64,000 nucleotides of DNA from Moringa oleifera. Lineage: Eukaryota; Streptophyta; Magnoliopsida; Brassicales; Moringaceae. The stretch's first letter is position 1, and every line of letters starts with the position of its first letter. The notes under the pieces are model-generated. The model had not been told where the DNA came from, made no database searches, and saw only the letters and a program-made list of their open reading frames with translations. The DNA is taken from NCBI GenBank assembly GCA_021397835.1, contig JAJFZO010000521.1:124001-188000 (forward strand), in the 5' to 3' direction. The position numbers were made by a program, and so were the translations under genes. This document shows positions 12,401 through 26,165 of this stretch, piece by piece.

Positions 12401-14130
12401 CTATGATATATTACTACATAAAAATTAGTTGGGCCTAATATCTAATAAGGCGTAACAAAAAATTGAATTTCGCATACAATTGGATCTAATAAATATATGG
12501 GTTTAAAGTATAATTTGGCTTAAGATGTAATTGAGCTCAACAATTAAAGATTTAAATAATTATTAGGCCTAACTATTAATTGCATCTAACAATTAATTGA
12601 ATTGAATAATAAAAAATTGAGTTAATATATAATTGGATCTAATAAATAATTGAGCTTAATCTATACGTAGGTTTGAAAACAAAATGAGACTAATTAATAT
12701 TTGGACCTAAAATATAATTGGGTCCAACATTTAGTTGCGCTTAAGATAAAAGTGTACAGCATGCATGAACTAAATATATTGTGCCAAGAAATAGATTTAG
12801 GGTAAGATGTAGTTGGATTTGAAATATAATACTTAGGTGAAAAAATTCATTGGATCTAATAATTTAGTCAAATATGTAATTGAGATTATTAATTTATGGG
12901 ACCAAATAATTCATTATACCTGACAATTAATTAGGTTTAAAATTTGATTGGGTTTGAGAAAAAAATTAAGCTTAGTATATAATTTGATTAAACAATTAAT
13001 TGGCCATAAAATTAAATCTGCTGGAGAATTAATAGGGCATGTTAATTAATGGGATGGAATAAATAAAGTTAACATGCATGAATCTGAAAAATAATTCTAT
13101 GTATATGATTGGGCCTACAAATAACATGAGCTAATACATATAGAATTAAAATTAATTGCACATGACATATAATTGGGCCAGTATATAAATTGACTTAATA
13201 TATAATTGTGCTTAGATTTAACTTGATCTAATAAAAAATTAACCTTATTATATAATTGATCATAATAAATAATTGGATCTAAGAATGAAATAGACTTCAT
13301 ACATAGTTGAGCCTAAGATATAAATGAACCCAACAATTAATTAGATTAAGATATAATTAGGCTATCATGCATGAGCTCAACAAATACTTGGACTTAGGAA
13401 CAAATTAAATCTCACATACAATTGGGCCAAATTATACATAAATTGAGACTAATTTGTATTAATGGTGCATAAAAATTAATTAGGCCCAATATGTAATTGA
13501 TTCAAGCAATTAATTTGACTTAAAACTTAATTAGGTCTAATACAGAATTGTGCTTAATATATAATTGTTAATAAGAATGTAATGAGCCTGATATATTATT
13601 GAGCCCAACAATTTGTTAGGTCAAAATGTTAAGTGTATCTTAAATTTATTTAGGTTTAATAAAAAATTAAGCTTAATAAATAATTAGTCTTAATATATGA
13701 CTACGCCGAATAAATTATTAGATTTAAGACATAATTGAACTTAATAATTAATTAAACTTAGCAAATAATTATGGCCTAACAATTAATATTTAATTATTAA
13801 GTGGATGGTTTAAAACTTAATTATGCTTAAGAATTAGTTGTGCTAATATCTAATTAGACCTAATAACAAGTTTGACTTCATATATAATTGGGTCTAAACT
13901 GTTTTTTAACCTAATAATTAATTGAGTCTAAGATATAATTTGATTTGAGATGTAATTGGACCTAACAATTAAGAAACTAACAATTAATTAGTTTTAAGAA
14001 TTAATTTATGACTCTCATAATTAATTAGCCTTAAGATTAATTATGAATTGGAATTAATTGGATCGAAGATTTAATTAGTACTAAGATATATAATTGGTCG
14101 TAGCATGCATAAACGCACTAGATAATTGGC
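9406..14130 (+). repeat. 17-bp array, forward polarity (longest block)
   Basis: Nearly 4.7 kb of forward units. A minus-strand chance ORF of 61 codons at 13115-13300 is array translation and is not kept in the duplicate at 60.9-61.1 kb. The part from about 11460 is also related, at lower similarity, to 22440-25040. Confidence 0.85.
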
Positions 14131-15225
14131 CCTAGTAATTATATATTAAACCAAATTTTTTATGAGGCCCCATTGAATTTAATGTCCAATTAATTTCTTA
14201 ATGCAATGAATTGTTTGATCTAATTAAGTGGTAGGCTCAATTACATATTAGGCTTAATAATTTTTATAGCCTAATTAAGTCTTATGCCAAATTTATATAA
14301 GTTAGGGTCAATTTTTTTGAATTGAATTATTTTTAAGTTTGGTTTATAATAGACCCAAATATATCTTAGGTGATATTATTTACTACTGAGTCCAATTCTT
14401 TATAAGAGCAAAATATATCTTAAGTACAATTATAATTTGGGTCTATTATATCTTTGGACCAATTATTTGTTAAGGTCATGAACCATAGGCTTAATTTATT
14501 ATTGGATCCAATTAAAACTTGAACTCACTTATATTTTGAACTCAATTATTTATTAGAGTACTTAGTTTTTATATTCAATCATAGATTAAGCCTAAGTATA
14601 TAACTAACTCTATTTTTTTAATAAGTTTAACAAAATCTTAGGTATTAATTCTTGATCACAATTAATTATTAAGCTTGATTAAATCTTAAACTCAATTAAT
14701 TGCTAGGCCTTATTATTTTTTAGGTTTAATTAATTATTAAAAATAATTAATCCTAAAGCCTAAAATTTTATTAGACTTAATTATATATTAGCTCAAATAT
14801 TTATTAGTTTTAATTTTTTATTAAACCAAATAAATACTAAGCCTAATTGATTTTTCGATCCAACAAACTCAATGAATCTTTAGGTCAAAATGAATTGTTG
14901 GCTTAATTATTAAAGATTCATTTCATTTTTTAGACCCAATTATATATTAAGCACAATAAATATTAGGCTTCATCAATTCACTATTGCAACGAATTGTTCG
15001 ATCAATTAATTACTAGGCTCAATCCTATATTAGGTTTAATTTATGTTTAGGCCAAATTGATATACGTTAAGCACATTTTGGTTTTTAGCTAAATTATATC
15101 AAGCTCAATATAATTTTGGAGCCAATTATATTTAAAATGATTACTTTTTAATCTATTTCATTTTTAGTCCCAATAATAGATTTAGCTCAATTTTTTATTA
15201 GGTTAAATTAAAACTCGGGCTTTAG
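14131..15225 (-). repeat. 17-bp array, reverse polarity
   Basis: The flip occurs at AGTAATTATATATTAAACC. The same flip appears at about 25035 and 61970. It runs into a telomere-like block. Confidence 0.8.
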
Positions 15226-15885
15226 GAAAACAAAGGGATATAGATGGACACTACCCTAACAGATACAGAGATGTTTTTTAGTACTCCTCAATCCTAAACT
15301 ATAAATTATTAGCTAAAACTCCCTGAACCCCTAAGCCCTAAACTCTAATCTGTAAAACCTAAACCCTAACTTTAAACCTTAACATGTAAAATTTAAACTC
15401 TAAGCACTAGCCACTAAACCTTTAACCCTAAACTTAAAGCCCAAAACGTTAACCCTAGGTCCTAAATCCTAACATCTAAACCATAAACACTAAGTTGAAA
15501 ACCCTAAACCTTAAATTCTAATCCATAAGCTCAATCACTTAAACACTATATCCTAATGTTAACCCTAAACCCTAACTTTAACTTTAAACCCTAACCCATA
15601 ACCCCTAAATGTTAACCACTAATCCCTAACCCATAAATCATAAACCATAAATGCTAACCCCTAAACCACTTTAGCCCCCACCCATAAACTCTAACCCTTA
15701 GCCTCTAAACCTAACCACTAAATTCAAAACCCTAAACATTAACCCCTAGTCGCTAAACCTTAGACCTCATCCTCAAATCTAAACCATAACCCTAAATCCT
15801 ATATTATAACCAGTCTAGAGATTAGTATTTAAGTTTTATGGTTTACAGTTCAGTGGTTAAGGGTTAGAGCTTACCCATTTTATTC
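15226..15885 (-). repeat. Degenerate telomere-like block (CCCTAAA type)
   Basis: Degenerate 7-bp units such as AACCCTAAACCCTAAC and AACCCTAACTTTAAACC run on the plus strand. The flank TAGATGGACACTACCCTAAC resembles flanks at 26190, 31780, 40225 and 52735. At about 15805-15835 the text switches through a TATAACCAGTCTAGAG core to G-rich units (TTAAGGGTTAGAG), which soon give way to array. It is interstitial and too mutated to be a working telomere. Confidence 0.75.
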
Positions 15886-17638
15886 TTATTGACAATTATA
15901 TATTAAGTCTAATTTTTTATTAGACCAAATTAAATTTAAGTCAAATTCATTGGGTGGCGTAACAAATTATTTGATCGAATTAATCACTAGAATCAACTAC
16001 TTATTAGGTCCAATTAATGTTATGCACCATTAATATAAGTTAGTCTCAATTTGTTTATAATTTAGGCCCAATACCTGAGACTCAATTAATTCATATGTCT
16101 AAATGTCTGTTAGGTTCATGCATAGTAGCTCAATTAATTACGGACCTAATTATATCTTAATCCAATTAATTATTAGGTCAATTTATATCTTAAGCTTAAA
16201 TCTGTATTAACTTCATTTCATTCTTAAGCCTAATTTTTACTAGATTCAATTAAACTAATTCTTGAGCACAATCACTTGTCAGGTCCAATTAATTCTAAAA
16301 CTTAATTACGTCTAAGGTCTAATTATTTATTAAACTCATTTTGTTTACTGATTCATCTTTATAGTAAGTTCAATTACTTAAATGACACAATTTTATATTA
16401 AGCCTAATTATATTTTTGGCTTATAAACCCAATGAATTGTTATGCCTAATTATTCTTTGTGCTCAAATAATATACGTTATGCCTAAATTGCTCTCAAACC
16501 CAATTATTTATTGGGTGCACGATAAACCCAAATTAAGTATTAAACCCATTAAATATTAGGTTCAATTATATTTTGGGCTATGATACACCAAACTTATTTA
16601 TATATTAGGCTCAATTATATCTCAAGTTCAATTATAATTTGAGTTCAATTATATCATAGACTTATTAAATTTTATGTCAATTTATTTATTAGTCTCGTTT
16701 GGTGATTAGATCAATTATATAGCAAGCAAAATTATTTCTCAAGTCTAATTATATATTAAACAAATTTTTTTTGTTAAAGGTCAATTCAATGTTAACCCCA
16801 ATTGTATTTTAGTTCTATTTATTTATTAGTCTCGTTTGGTTATTAGACCAATTATAAATCTATTAGGTCTAATTATATATTAAACCTATTTTTTTCATTA
16901 AGTTCAATTAAATCTCATTCCCCATTAATTCTTAAGAAAAATTAAATTTCGTATCTAGTTAGTTATGATATGTAATTAATTATTCGACCAAATTAATTGC
17001 TAGACCCAATTAAATTAGTGGGTTAAAATATATTTTAAACCTAATTATTTATTGAGCCTAATTATATTTTAAGTGTATTTATTTATTAAACCAAATTAAA
17101 AATGCCTAACTAATTCTTAGTTAGAATTAAATTTTAGACTCAATTAAATGTTAGGCTTAATTATTTTCTAGATTCAATTAACTATTAAGCTCAATGAATT
17201 GTTTGTTCTAATTAATTGTTTTGCTCAATTATGCATTATGCTCAATTATTTATTAGGCACATTCATTCTCATGTCTATTTACATCTTAAGCTCAATTTTT
17301 TATTAACTTTTAATTAAAATTTTGATCTAATTAATAATTTAATTAACAGATTGTTCGATCTAATTAATTGTTAAGCTTAATTATTTTCTTGGTTCAATTA
17401 ATTCTTATGCCCATTAACACATGATAGACTAAATTTGTTTTAGGATTGATTTATTTCCCAGTTTCATATATGATAAAGTTAATTATTTCTTAAATGCTAT
17501 TATTTATTATTAGATCAAATTATAACCCAATTATAGTTTAAGTTTAATTAAAATTTGATTTCAATTGTATCTTAGGCCTAATTTATTCTTAAGTTCATTG
17601 CGTCCATGCATGCTAGGTTCATTTAATTATTGATCTAA
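15886..17638 (-). repeat. 17-bp array, reverse polarity
   Basis: Reverse units with an internal near-duplicate: TATTTATTAGTCTCGTTTGG occurs near 16682 and again near 16820. No gene is seen. Confidence 0.8.
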
Positions 17639-17930
17639 TTTTGGAATCTGAAACCAAATTCCATGTGATCAATACCAACACTTCCTACACTTTTAGGAGG
17701 GCCTTGGCTCCACAACTATTACATGGTGCCTTCAACACTCTACCAGTGCTTGAAGTAAAAATAGGGAGATAAAGAGTATAGACAAAGATCTTAAACCCTT
17801 CAACCTCAACGAATCGAATACGAAGAGATGAGATACTTCTTCAAAGCCTCTACAAAAGAAAGAGTCATAAAGAAGAAGAATTTGAAGGGAAAAGAGAAAC
17901 AAAAGCAATCTCCATTGATCTAATTACATT
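17639..17930. mobile_element. ~290-bp non-array insert, possible transposon remnant
   Basis: This is higher in GC than its surroundings. It reads GAATCTGAAACCAAATTCC, later GGAGGGCCTTGGCTCCACAA and CAACGAATCGAATACGAAG, and ends in purine-rich AAAGAGAAACAAAAGCAATC. Its right half recurs inverted at about 31535-31676. It has no clear terminal repeats, target-site duplication or coding frame, so the class is unknown. It could equally be a host gene leader fragment. Confidence 0.35.
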
Positions 17931-18599
17931 GTAGACTTAATTATATATTAAGCTCATTTAGTTCTCATTCCAAATTATATATTAAACTTAATTTTGTATT
18001 TTACACAATTAATTCTTAAATAATAATTAATTATATGTTAGACTCACTTAAGTATTCATTCCAATTAACTATTAGGACAAATTAATGTTATACTCAATTA
18101 CATCTTACACCTAATTAGTTATACAACCCATTTCTTTCTTAGGTCTAATAATATATTAAACTCAATTATTTATTAAGTTCTATTAATTATTAAGCTTGAT
18201 TAATTAAGTTTAATTATTTATAAGGCACAATGATATATATTCAGTATAATTATTTCAAGTTGAATTTGTTCTTCGGCCTAATCATTGGGCTCATGCATGC
18301 TCAAATAGTTATCAAGTGTAATTATATCTCAAGGCTAATTAATTATTAGACCCAACAATATTTTAGATATAATTATTTATTTGACCTATTTTATTCTTAG
18401 GCTCAATTATATATTAAACTATCTTATTTGTGAAGCCAGATTAAATATTTTGCTGAATTCATTTCTAAGTGGATTATCTATTATATCATAGGCTCAAATA
18501 ATTATTGGGTGGTCCATCCATATCTTAGGCCCAGTCATATCTTATGGTAAATTATGTTAAGGCTATTTCTTCGTTAGGCTCATTATATATTAAGATCAA
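17931..18599 (-). repeat. 17-bp array, reverse polarity
   Basis: A short reverse block lying wholly inside the inverted-repeat arm. Part of it (about 18180-18590) is also found directly at 36150-36545. Confidence 0.75.
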
Positions 18600-18765
18600 A
18601 GAAAATATTTAGCAAAGTTATATCATTTCATTCCTAATACCATTCCTTCAAAATATGATATCAACTTTGGGTTTAAGGGACAAGCTTTTTGATTTAGGGT
18701 TTTAATTATTAGCATTTAGGCTTTTGGTGTTACAGTGTAGGTGTCTTAGCATAATTAAGCCCAAA
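18600..18765. other. Mixed junction segment with telomere-like traces
   Basis: This is non-periodic sequence. It contains CATTCCTTCAAAATATGATA, then TTTAGGGTTTT-like and GTGTAGGTGTC text before forward array resumes. A shortened copy lies at about 36555-36600 and an inverted one at 30600-30760. Confidence 0.5.
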
Positions 18766-21012
18766 ATATAACTAGTCGTAAAATTAATATGATCCAAGAT
18801 ATGATTGGATAAATAATTAATTAGGTTTAGCATGCATTACCTTGACAAATAATTTGACCTAAGAAAAAAAACTAAGGCTAAGATATAATTGGATCCAAAT
18901 TTTAATTATACTTAATATAATTGGACTCAATAGATAATTTCACTTAATAATAAATAATACTGCTTAAGATATAGTTTGGTATATCATGTATGGAATTAAG
19001 TCTAACTTGATCTAAAAAATTAATTGGACCATAAAACTAGTTGGGCCTAAAATGTAATTGAACCAAATCATTAGTTTGGGCTTAACAAAAAATTTGTTTG
19101 AACCAAATCTCAGGTCTAACATTTAATTGAACCAAAGCATTAGTTTCCTAAATTATGAATTGGACTTAAGATGTATTTGGGCCTAATAAAAACTTAGACT
19201 TTATATTATTAAACCTAAGAACAAAATAGATTTAATAAATAATTAAGTTTATTGTGTAATTGAGTCTAACAGCAAATTAAACATAACAATACATTATGTT
19301 TGACAATTTGTTGGGTTAAATAGTTAACTAAACTTAGTATTTAATTTAATTTATTAAAAAATTACGCTTAATATATAATTAAGTTAAATAAAATGTTGGA
19401 CCTACTATATAATTCAGCTTAACAAATAATTTAGTCTAACAATTAATTGAGTATTCTATCTAAAAATTTGTTGAACTTATTAACTAATATGGCATAATAA
19501 AAAGTTCAGTCGCACATATAATTGGGTCTAACATATATTTGAACTCAATAATTTACTTTATCTAAGATATAATTAAAGTTGAGATGTAATGAAGTTTAAA
19601 TAATTAATTAAACCTAACAAATAAGTCAAATTGAAGATTGAGCTTAATATTTTATTAGGGTCATAAACACTTGGGCTTAATTTACAAATAAGTCTAAGAA
19701 CACAATAAAATAAATAAATAATTGAATCTAAAATATAATCAAATTTAAAATTTAATAGACCCTAAGATATGATCGTATACAAATTATAATTGAACTTAAA
19801 ATCTAATTGAGCATAATAACTAATTGGGCTTAGCATTTATTAATCAGTCTTAAAAATTAATTTGATCTAATGAATAATTGAGTTTAATGTGTAATTAAGT
19901 CTTATAATTAATTTGACCTAACAATTCATTAGGTCAATTCGTTGTGTTAAATAATTAATTATGTCTAGAATTTAATTATATTTAATAAAAAATAAAGCTT
20001 AATATGTAATTCAACTTAATAAATTAATTGAATCTAATATATTATACCTAATAAAATGTTAGATCTAAGATGTAATTGAGCTTAATAATTCATTGAACCT
20101 AACAAATAATTAGGCTTAACATTTAATTGAGTCTAATAATTAATTGGGCCTAAGATTTAATTCAATATAAGAATTAATTAAGCTAGGTTAAAAGTTGTTA
20201 TTTGCACATAATTGGGTCTAATAAGTAATTTGATCAAAAGGATATAATTGGGCTTAAGATGTAAATGAATCTAACATTGAATAACTTAACAATTCGTTAA
20301 GTATAACAACTAATTGATCTTAATAATTAATTAGGTTCAATATTTAACTATAATTAAAATTTAATTAGGCGTAAGATTTAATTGAATTTAATATATACTT
20401 AAGGTCTAATAAAAAACTAGGTAAATGACATTAATAAATAATTAATCTTAAAATATAAATTGGGTTCCAGATTTAATTTAACAAAAGATATAATTGTGTG
20501 TAACGAACATATACCTTGTACGTAATTGAACTTAGAAAAGCATTGAATCTAGGATATATAATTGAACCCAAACTACAATTAAACATATGATATAATTGAG
20601 CGTAATAGTTAATTACGCCTAACAATTATTAATTAAGCCTCAAAATTAATTAACTTTAATATTTAATTGGATTTAGTCATTCATTAAGCTTAGCAACTAA
20701 TTAAGCTTAACATTTGATTAGGTCTAATAAAAAAAAAGGTTTAGTTTAAAATTTGATCTAATAAATAATTAGTTTTAATAATTAGGCCTAAAGCCTAAAT
20801 TGGGCTAATGTGGGCTTGAGATTTAATTGTGCTTAAGAATTAGGCTTAAGATATAATTGGGATTAACAATCAATTGGGCCTAAAAAAAAAAATTGTGCCT
20901 AAGACATAGTTAGGTCAAAATATTTAATTTAGCTTAATATATAATTGATTCTATTAAATATTAAACTTGATATGTTATTGGGCATGAGAATGGAATAGAT
21001 TTAATATATAAT
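18766..21012 (+). repeat. 17-bp array, forward polarity
   Basis: A diverged copy of window positions 1-2338. It shares the opening ATTAGGTTTAGCATGCATTA and the later GTTGTTATTTGCACATAATT landmark. Confidence 0.8.
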
Positions 21013-21455
21013 TGATCTTAACTCAATTATTTTTTAGACATTATTTATTGTTACATCAAAATACCTCTTGCACCCAATAATATTTTAAGTTTAACTAAAA
21101 TTTGATCCCAATTATATCTTAGTCTTATTTTGTTCTCATGTTCAATTATTTTTGAGCCAATGCATGCTATGCCTAATTAATTACTATCTTTATTAATTTT
21201 AAATTTAATTAATTATTAAATTCAATTATATTTTTAATCTAATTTTATATTAAGCTTATTTATTTTTTAGTCTCAATTATATATTAAGTTAATTATTTAT
21301 TAGGATCAATTATATATTAAACTTAATTTTTAATTAGATGCAATTAATTCGTAGGTACAATTAAATATTAATCTCAAGTAAGTCATTGTCTCAATTAATA
21401 ATTAGGTTAAATTAATTTTTGGGCTCAGTCACATCCTAGTGTTTATAGCTAATTG
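21013..21455 (-). repeat. 17-bp array, reverse polarity, truncated
   Basis: Begins with the flip sequence seen at 2330. It is cut short relative to 2339-3775; after about 21455 the array returns to forward polarity at GTTTATAGCTAATTGG. Confidence 0.7.
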
Positions 21456-24400
21456 GTCTGAAAATTTAATTGTGATCAAGAATTAAGTAGACATAAGATT
21501 TTGTTAAACCTATCCTATTAAAAAAATAGACTTAGTGTATACTTAGACTAAATCTATGATTGAGTATCAAAACGAAGTACTCTAATAAATAATTGAGTTC
21601 AAATTATAAGTGGGTTCAAGTTTTAACTGGTTCATTATATATTAAGATCAAAGAAAATATTCATTAATTGGATGCAAAATTTAATTGTGATCAAGAATTA
21701 ATTACACAAAAGATTTAATTGAGCCAAATGAAAAAAATAAGATTTTATATATAATTAGGCCTAATAGATTTATAATTAAATGTACAAATGAAAGAAGTCT
21801 AACAAATAATTGGGGCTAAAATATAATTATGGTTAACATTGAATTGACCCTTAACAAAAAAAATTAGACTTAATATATAATTAGGCTTAAAAATTAATTT
21901 TGCTTGATCTATAATTGGCCTTAAGAGCCAAAATGAGACTAATTAACAAATTGGTATAAAATTTGATTTGATCTAATATACAATTAGATGGAGCATGCAT
22001 GAACTAAATACATTATTAGGTAAAAAAATGATTGAGCCTAAGATATAATTATATCAAAATTATAATCGAGCTTAAGATATAATTAAACATAATAATTAAT
22101 TTGGCCGAATAACTAATTGTGTCTAATTTTGTGAATTGGGCATAAAATTAATTAGATCTAATATTTAATTAGATCGAATATGTAAAATTGAGATTAACTA
22201 TTAATTGAACTTAAAAACTCATTGGACTTGATAATTAATTTGATTCATGATTTGATTAGGTCTAATAAAAAATTAAGACTCAATATATAATTTGACCTAA
22301 TAAATGTCCGTTTAATTGAATCTAATAATTAATCAGATTTAACAATTAATTTGACCTAAGATTTAATACCGGATGAAAAATAGTTGGGCCTAAAATTTAA
22401 TTGGGCTGCTTAGTTTATAATTTGATCTTAAAAATAATTGGACCAAAGATATTAATTAGCTAACAATTAATTAAGCTTAAGATTTTGGTTGGGTCTAATA
22501 AAAAATTAAACTATCAAATAATTAACCTTAATATATAACAAGGTTCAAGAACTGAATTGACCTAATAAATTAGTAGGGTAAGATTTATTTGAGTCTAACA
22601 CTTAGTTAGACCTAATAATTAATTGCATGTATGATTCAATTGTGCCAAAGTGCAAGCTTAAGATTTATTTAAGCCTAGTAAAAAGTAGACTTAATATATA
22701 ATTGATCTTAATACATAATTATGCGTAATATATAATTGGATCTAAAAGCTAATTGAGCATCATACATGATTGGGCTTAAAATATAACTAAATCCGATCAT
22801 TAATTAGATTTAAGATATAATTAAACCTATAATTAATTGAACCTAAAAACAAATTAAACTGAAATATAATTGGACTTAAGATATACTTGAGGTATTAATT
22901 TGGCCCAAGATATAATTTGGTTTATTGTGTATTAAACTAAGAAACAATTCAGTCTATGTGGAAATTTAGCCAATCGTATATTAATTGGACCTCAGAATTA
23001 ATTGTACTGCAAATAATTGGGTTTATGATGTAATTTAGCCTAACAGTTAATTGGACTAAATAATTCATTTTGTCAAATAATAAATTATGCCTAAGATTTA
23101 ATTATAATTAAAAATTGATTAGCTTAAGATTTAATCGAGTCTAATTAAAAATTAAACTTAATGCAAAATTAGATCTAATAACTAGTTAGACGTAATAATT
23201 CATTGGGCCAAAATTAATTAAGCCAAAGATTTAATTGAGTTTAATAAAAAAAATGAGCTTGATGTATAATAGAGCTCAATGAATAGTTAGACTTAATATA
23301 TAATTGAACCTAACAAAATAAAGAAACTAAGAATTTAATTGAATCTATTGATTAATTAAGCCTAGGATTTAATACTACATAAGAATTAGTTTGCCTAGTA
23401 TCTCGTTAGGCATAACAAAATTTTGAATTTCATATATAATTAGACCTAATAAATATGTGGGTTTGAAATATAATTGAGAACAACAATCAAAAATCTAAAA
23501 AATTTATTAGGCTTAATTATTAATTATATTTAATAATTAATCAGATCAAAGATTTAATTGTGATTAATAATTAATTGAATCAAATAATAAAAAATTAAGT
23601 CAATACATAATTAGGCCTAATAAATAATTGAGTTTAATTTATAAGTGAGTTTAAGAATGAAATGAGACTAATAAATATTTAGACCCAAAATATAATTGGG
23701 TCCAATATTTAGTTGTGCTTAAGATAAAAGTGGGCATAGTGTGTATGAACTTAATATATCGTGCCAAGAAATGAATTGAGTGAAGTTGTAATTGGATCTA
23801 ACATATAATAATTAGATCCAAAAAATTATAGGATTTAATATTTAACTGAGTCAAATGCATAATTAGGATTAACAAGTTATTGGACCAAATAATTCATTAT
23901 ACCTAATAACTAATTAGGTTTAAAATTTGATTATGTTTAAGAAAAAATTGAGCTTCGTATATAATTTGGTTGAACAATTAATTGGCCATAATAATTAATA
24001 GTGCTTGAGAATTAGTTGGGCTTATTAATCAATTGGACCGAATTAACTAGATTAACATTCATAAATCCAAAAAATAATTCCACGTATATATTGGGCCTAG
24101 CAAATAATATGACCCAAGATATATCAACTTAAAATTAATTGACCTAAGATTTAATTGGGACTAAAAAATTAGGCATATGATATAATTATGCCTTATATAC
24201 AATTAGGCCTATGATATAATGGCTAATTATAATGGAACTTGAGATATAATTGGGCCTGCTATATAAATTGACTGAATATATAATTGTGCTTGGATTAAAT
24301 TTGATCTAATAAAAAATTGACCTTAATATATAATTTCGCTTAGATTTAACTTGATCTAATAAAAAATTAACCTTAACATATAATTGATCACAATAAGTAA

Positions 24401-25035
24401 TTGGATCTAATAATAAAATAGACTTAATACATAGTTAAGCCTAAGATATAAATGAACCCAACAATCAATTGGATTAAGATATAAGTAGACTATCATGCAT
24501 GAGACCAATAAATTCTTGGACTTAGAAACAAATTAGATCTCACATACAATTGGACCCAAATTATACATAAGTTGAGATTAATTTGTATTAATGGTGCATA
24601 AAATTTAATTAGACCCAATATGTGATAGATTCGAGCAATTAATTTGACCAAAAATTTAATTAGGTCTAAAACAAAATTATGCTTAATATATTATTGAGCC
24701 TAACAATCTGATAAGTCAAAAAGTTAATTGAACCTTAAATTTAATTAGGTTTAATATATAATTGAGTCTAATATCTAATTAGGCCTAATAACAAGTTTGA
24801 CTTCATATCTAATTGGGCCTAAAATATATTTGACCCTAATAATTAATTGAGTTTAAGATATAATTTGATTTGAGACTTGGACTTAACAATTAATTAGTTC
24901 TAAGAATTAATTTATGACCCTCATAATTAATTAGCCCTAAGATCAATTATGAATAAAAATTAATTGGATCTAAGATTTAATTAGGACTAAGATATGTAAT
25001 TGATTGTAACATGCATAAAACTACTAAATAATTGG
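21456..25035 (+). repeat. 17-bp array, forward polarity
   Basis: Positions 21592-22690 are repeated at 62912-64000, where the match runs off the end of the window. Beyond about 22440 it is a more diverged relative of 11460-14130. Confidence 0.8.
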
Positions 25036-26165
25036 CGTTAGTAATTATATATTAACCCAGTTTTTTTATAAGGCCCAATTGAATTTAATGTCCAATTAAT
25101 TTTTTAGTGCAATGAATTAATTGGCCCAATTAAGTGTTAGGCTCAATTACATATTAGGCCTAATAATATTTATAGCCTAATTAATTCTTATTCCAAATTT
25201 ATATAAGTTAGGGTCATTTTTTTGGACTGAATTATTTTTAAGTTTCATGTTTGATAGACCCAAATATATCTTAAGTGATATTATTTACTATTAAGTCCAA
25301 TTCTTTATAAGAGCAAAATATTTCTTAAGTTATAATTTGGCTCTATTATATCTTAAGTCCAATTATTTGTTGAGCTCATGAACCATAGGCTTAATTTATT
25401 ATTGGGTCCAATTATATACTAAATCCATTTGAAACTTGAACCCACTTATATTTTGAACTCAATAATTTATTAGGGTACTTCGTTTTGATACTCAATCATA
25501 GATTAAGCGTAAGTATATACTAAGTTTATTTATTTTTAATAGGTTTAACAAAATCTTAGGTCTATTTAATTTTTGATGACAATTAAATTTTGAGACTAAT
25601 TAATTATTAAGTTCGATTAAATCCTAGAAACAATTAACTTAGACTCAATTAATTGCTAGAGCCCATCAAAAATAATTAATCCTAAAGTCTCAAATTTTGT
25701 TAGACTCAATTGTATATTAGCTCAAATATTTATTAATTTCAATTTTTTTAATAAACCCAAATGAAAACCAAGCCTAACTGATTGTTCAACCCAACAAACT
25801 CAATGAATTTTTTGGCCAAATAAATTGTTGAGCTTAATTACTAAAAAGATTCATTTCGTTTTTTCGGGGCAATTATATATTAAGCACAATAAATATTAGG
25901 CTTAATCAATTCACTATTCAAACGAATTGCTCGATTACTTAATTACTAGGCTTAATTCTATATTAGATCCAATTTATTCTTTGGCCAAATTAATATATGT
26001 TGGGCACATTTTGGTTTTTTGCTATATTATTTCTTAGTCTTATATAATAGATTAAGCTCAATATAATTTTGGAGCCAACTATAGTTAAAACAATTACTTT
26101 TAATCTATTTCATTTTTAGACCCAATAATAGATTAAGCTCAATTTTTTTATTAGGTTAAATTAAA
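25036..26165 (-). repeat. 17-bp array, reverse polarity
   Basis: An older copy of 14131-15225, followed by the same telomere-like flank. Confidence 0.75.

Larger units (their letters stand above)
6754..15077 (+). repeat. 8.3-kb segmental duplication, copy 1
   Basis: This matches 54549-62914 in the same orientation, with mostly single-base differences and small indels. The left edge is at TATCTTAAGTCTAATTATAA and the right edge at GATATACGTTAAGCACATT. It includes array of both polarities and the small AT-rich block at 8605-8912. The stretch 13311-13582 appears identical to 61131-61402. Confidence 0.85.
17777..18823 (+). repeat. Inverted repeat, left arm
   Basis: The reverse complement of this stretch matches 30533-31676, including the insert's purine-rich end, the reverse-polarity array, the mixed segment at 18600-18760 and the start of the next forward array. 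The loop between the arms is about 11.7 kb. Confidence 0.8.

Noticed and set aside
13115..13300. 61-codon minus-strand ORF
   Set aside because: It is a translation of 17-bp array units (Asn/Tyr/Ile-rich), is not preserved in the duplicate near 60.95-61.1 kb because of indels, and has no leader-like context.
15226..15885. True telomere or chromosome end
   Set aside because: The 7-bp units are heavily mutated, the block is only about 0.65 kb, and array continues on both sides.
17639..17930. LTR retrotransposon fragment
   Set aside because: I could not find a primer-binding site, polypurine tract with LTR ends, target-site duplication or coding frame, so only a generic possible remnant is reported.
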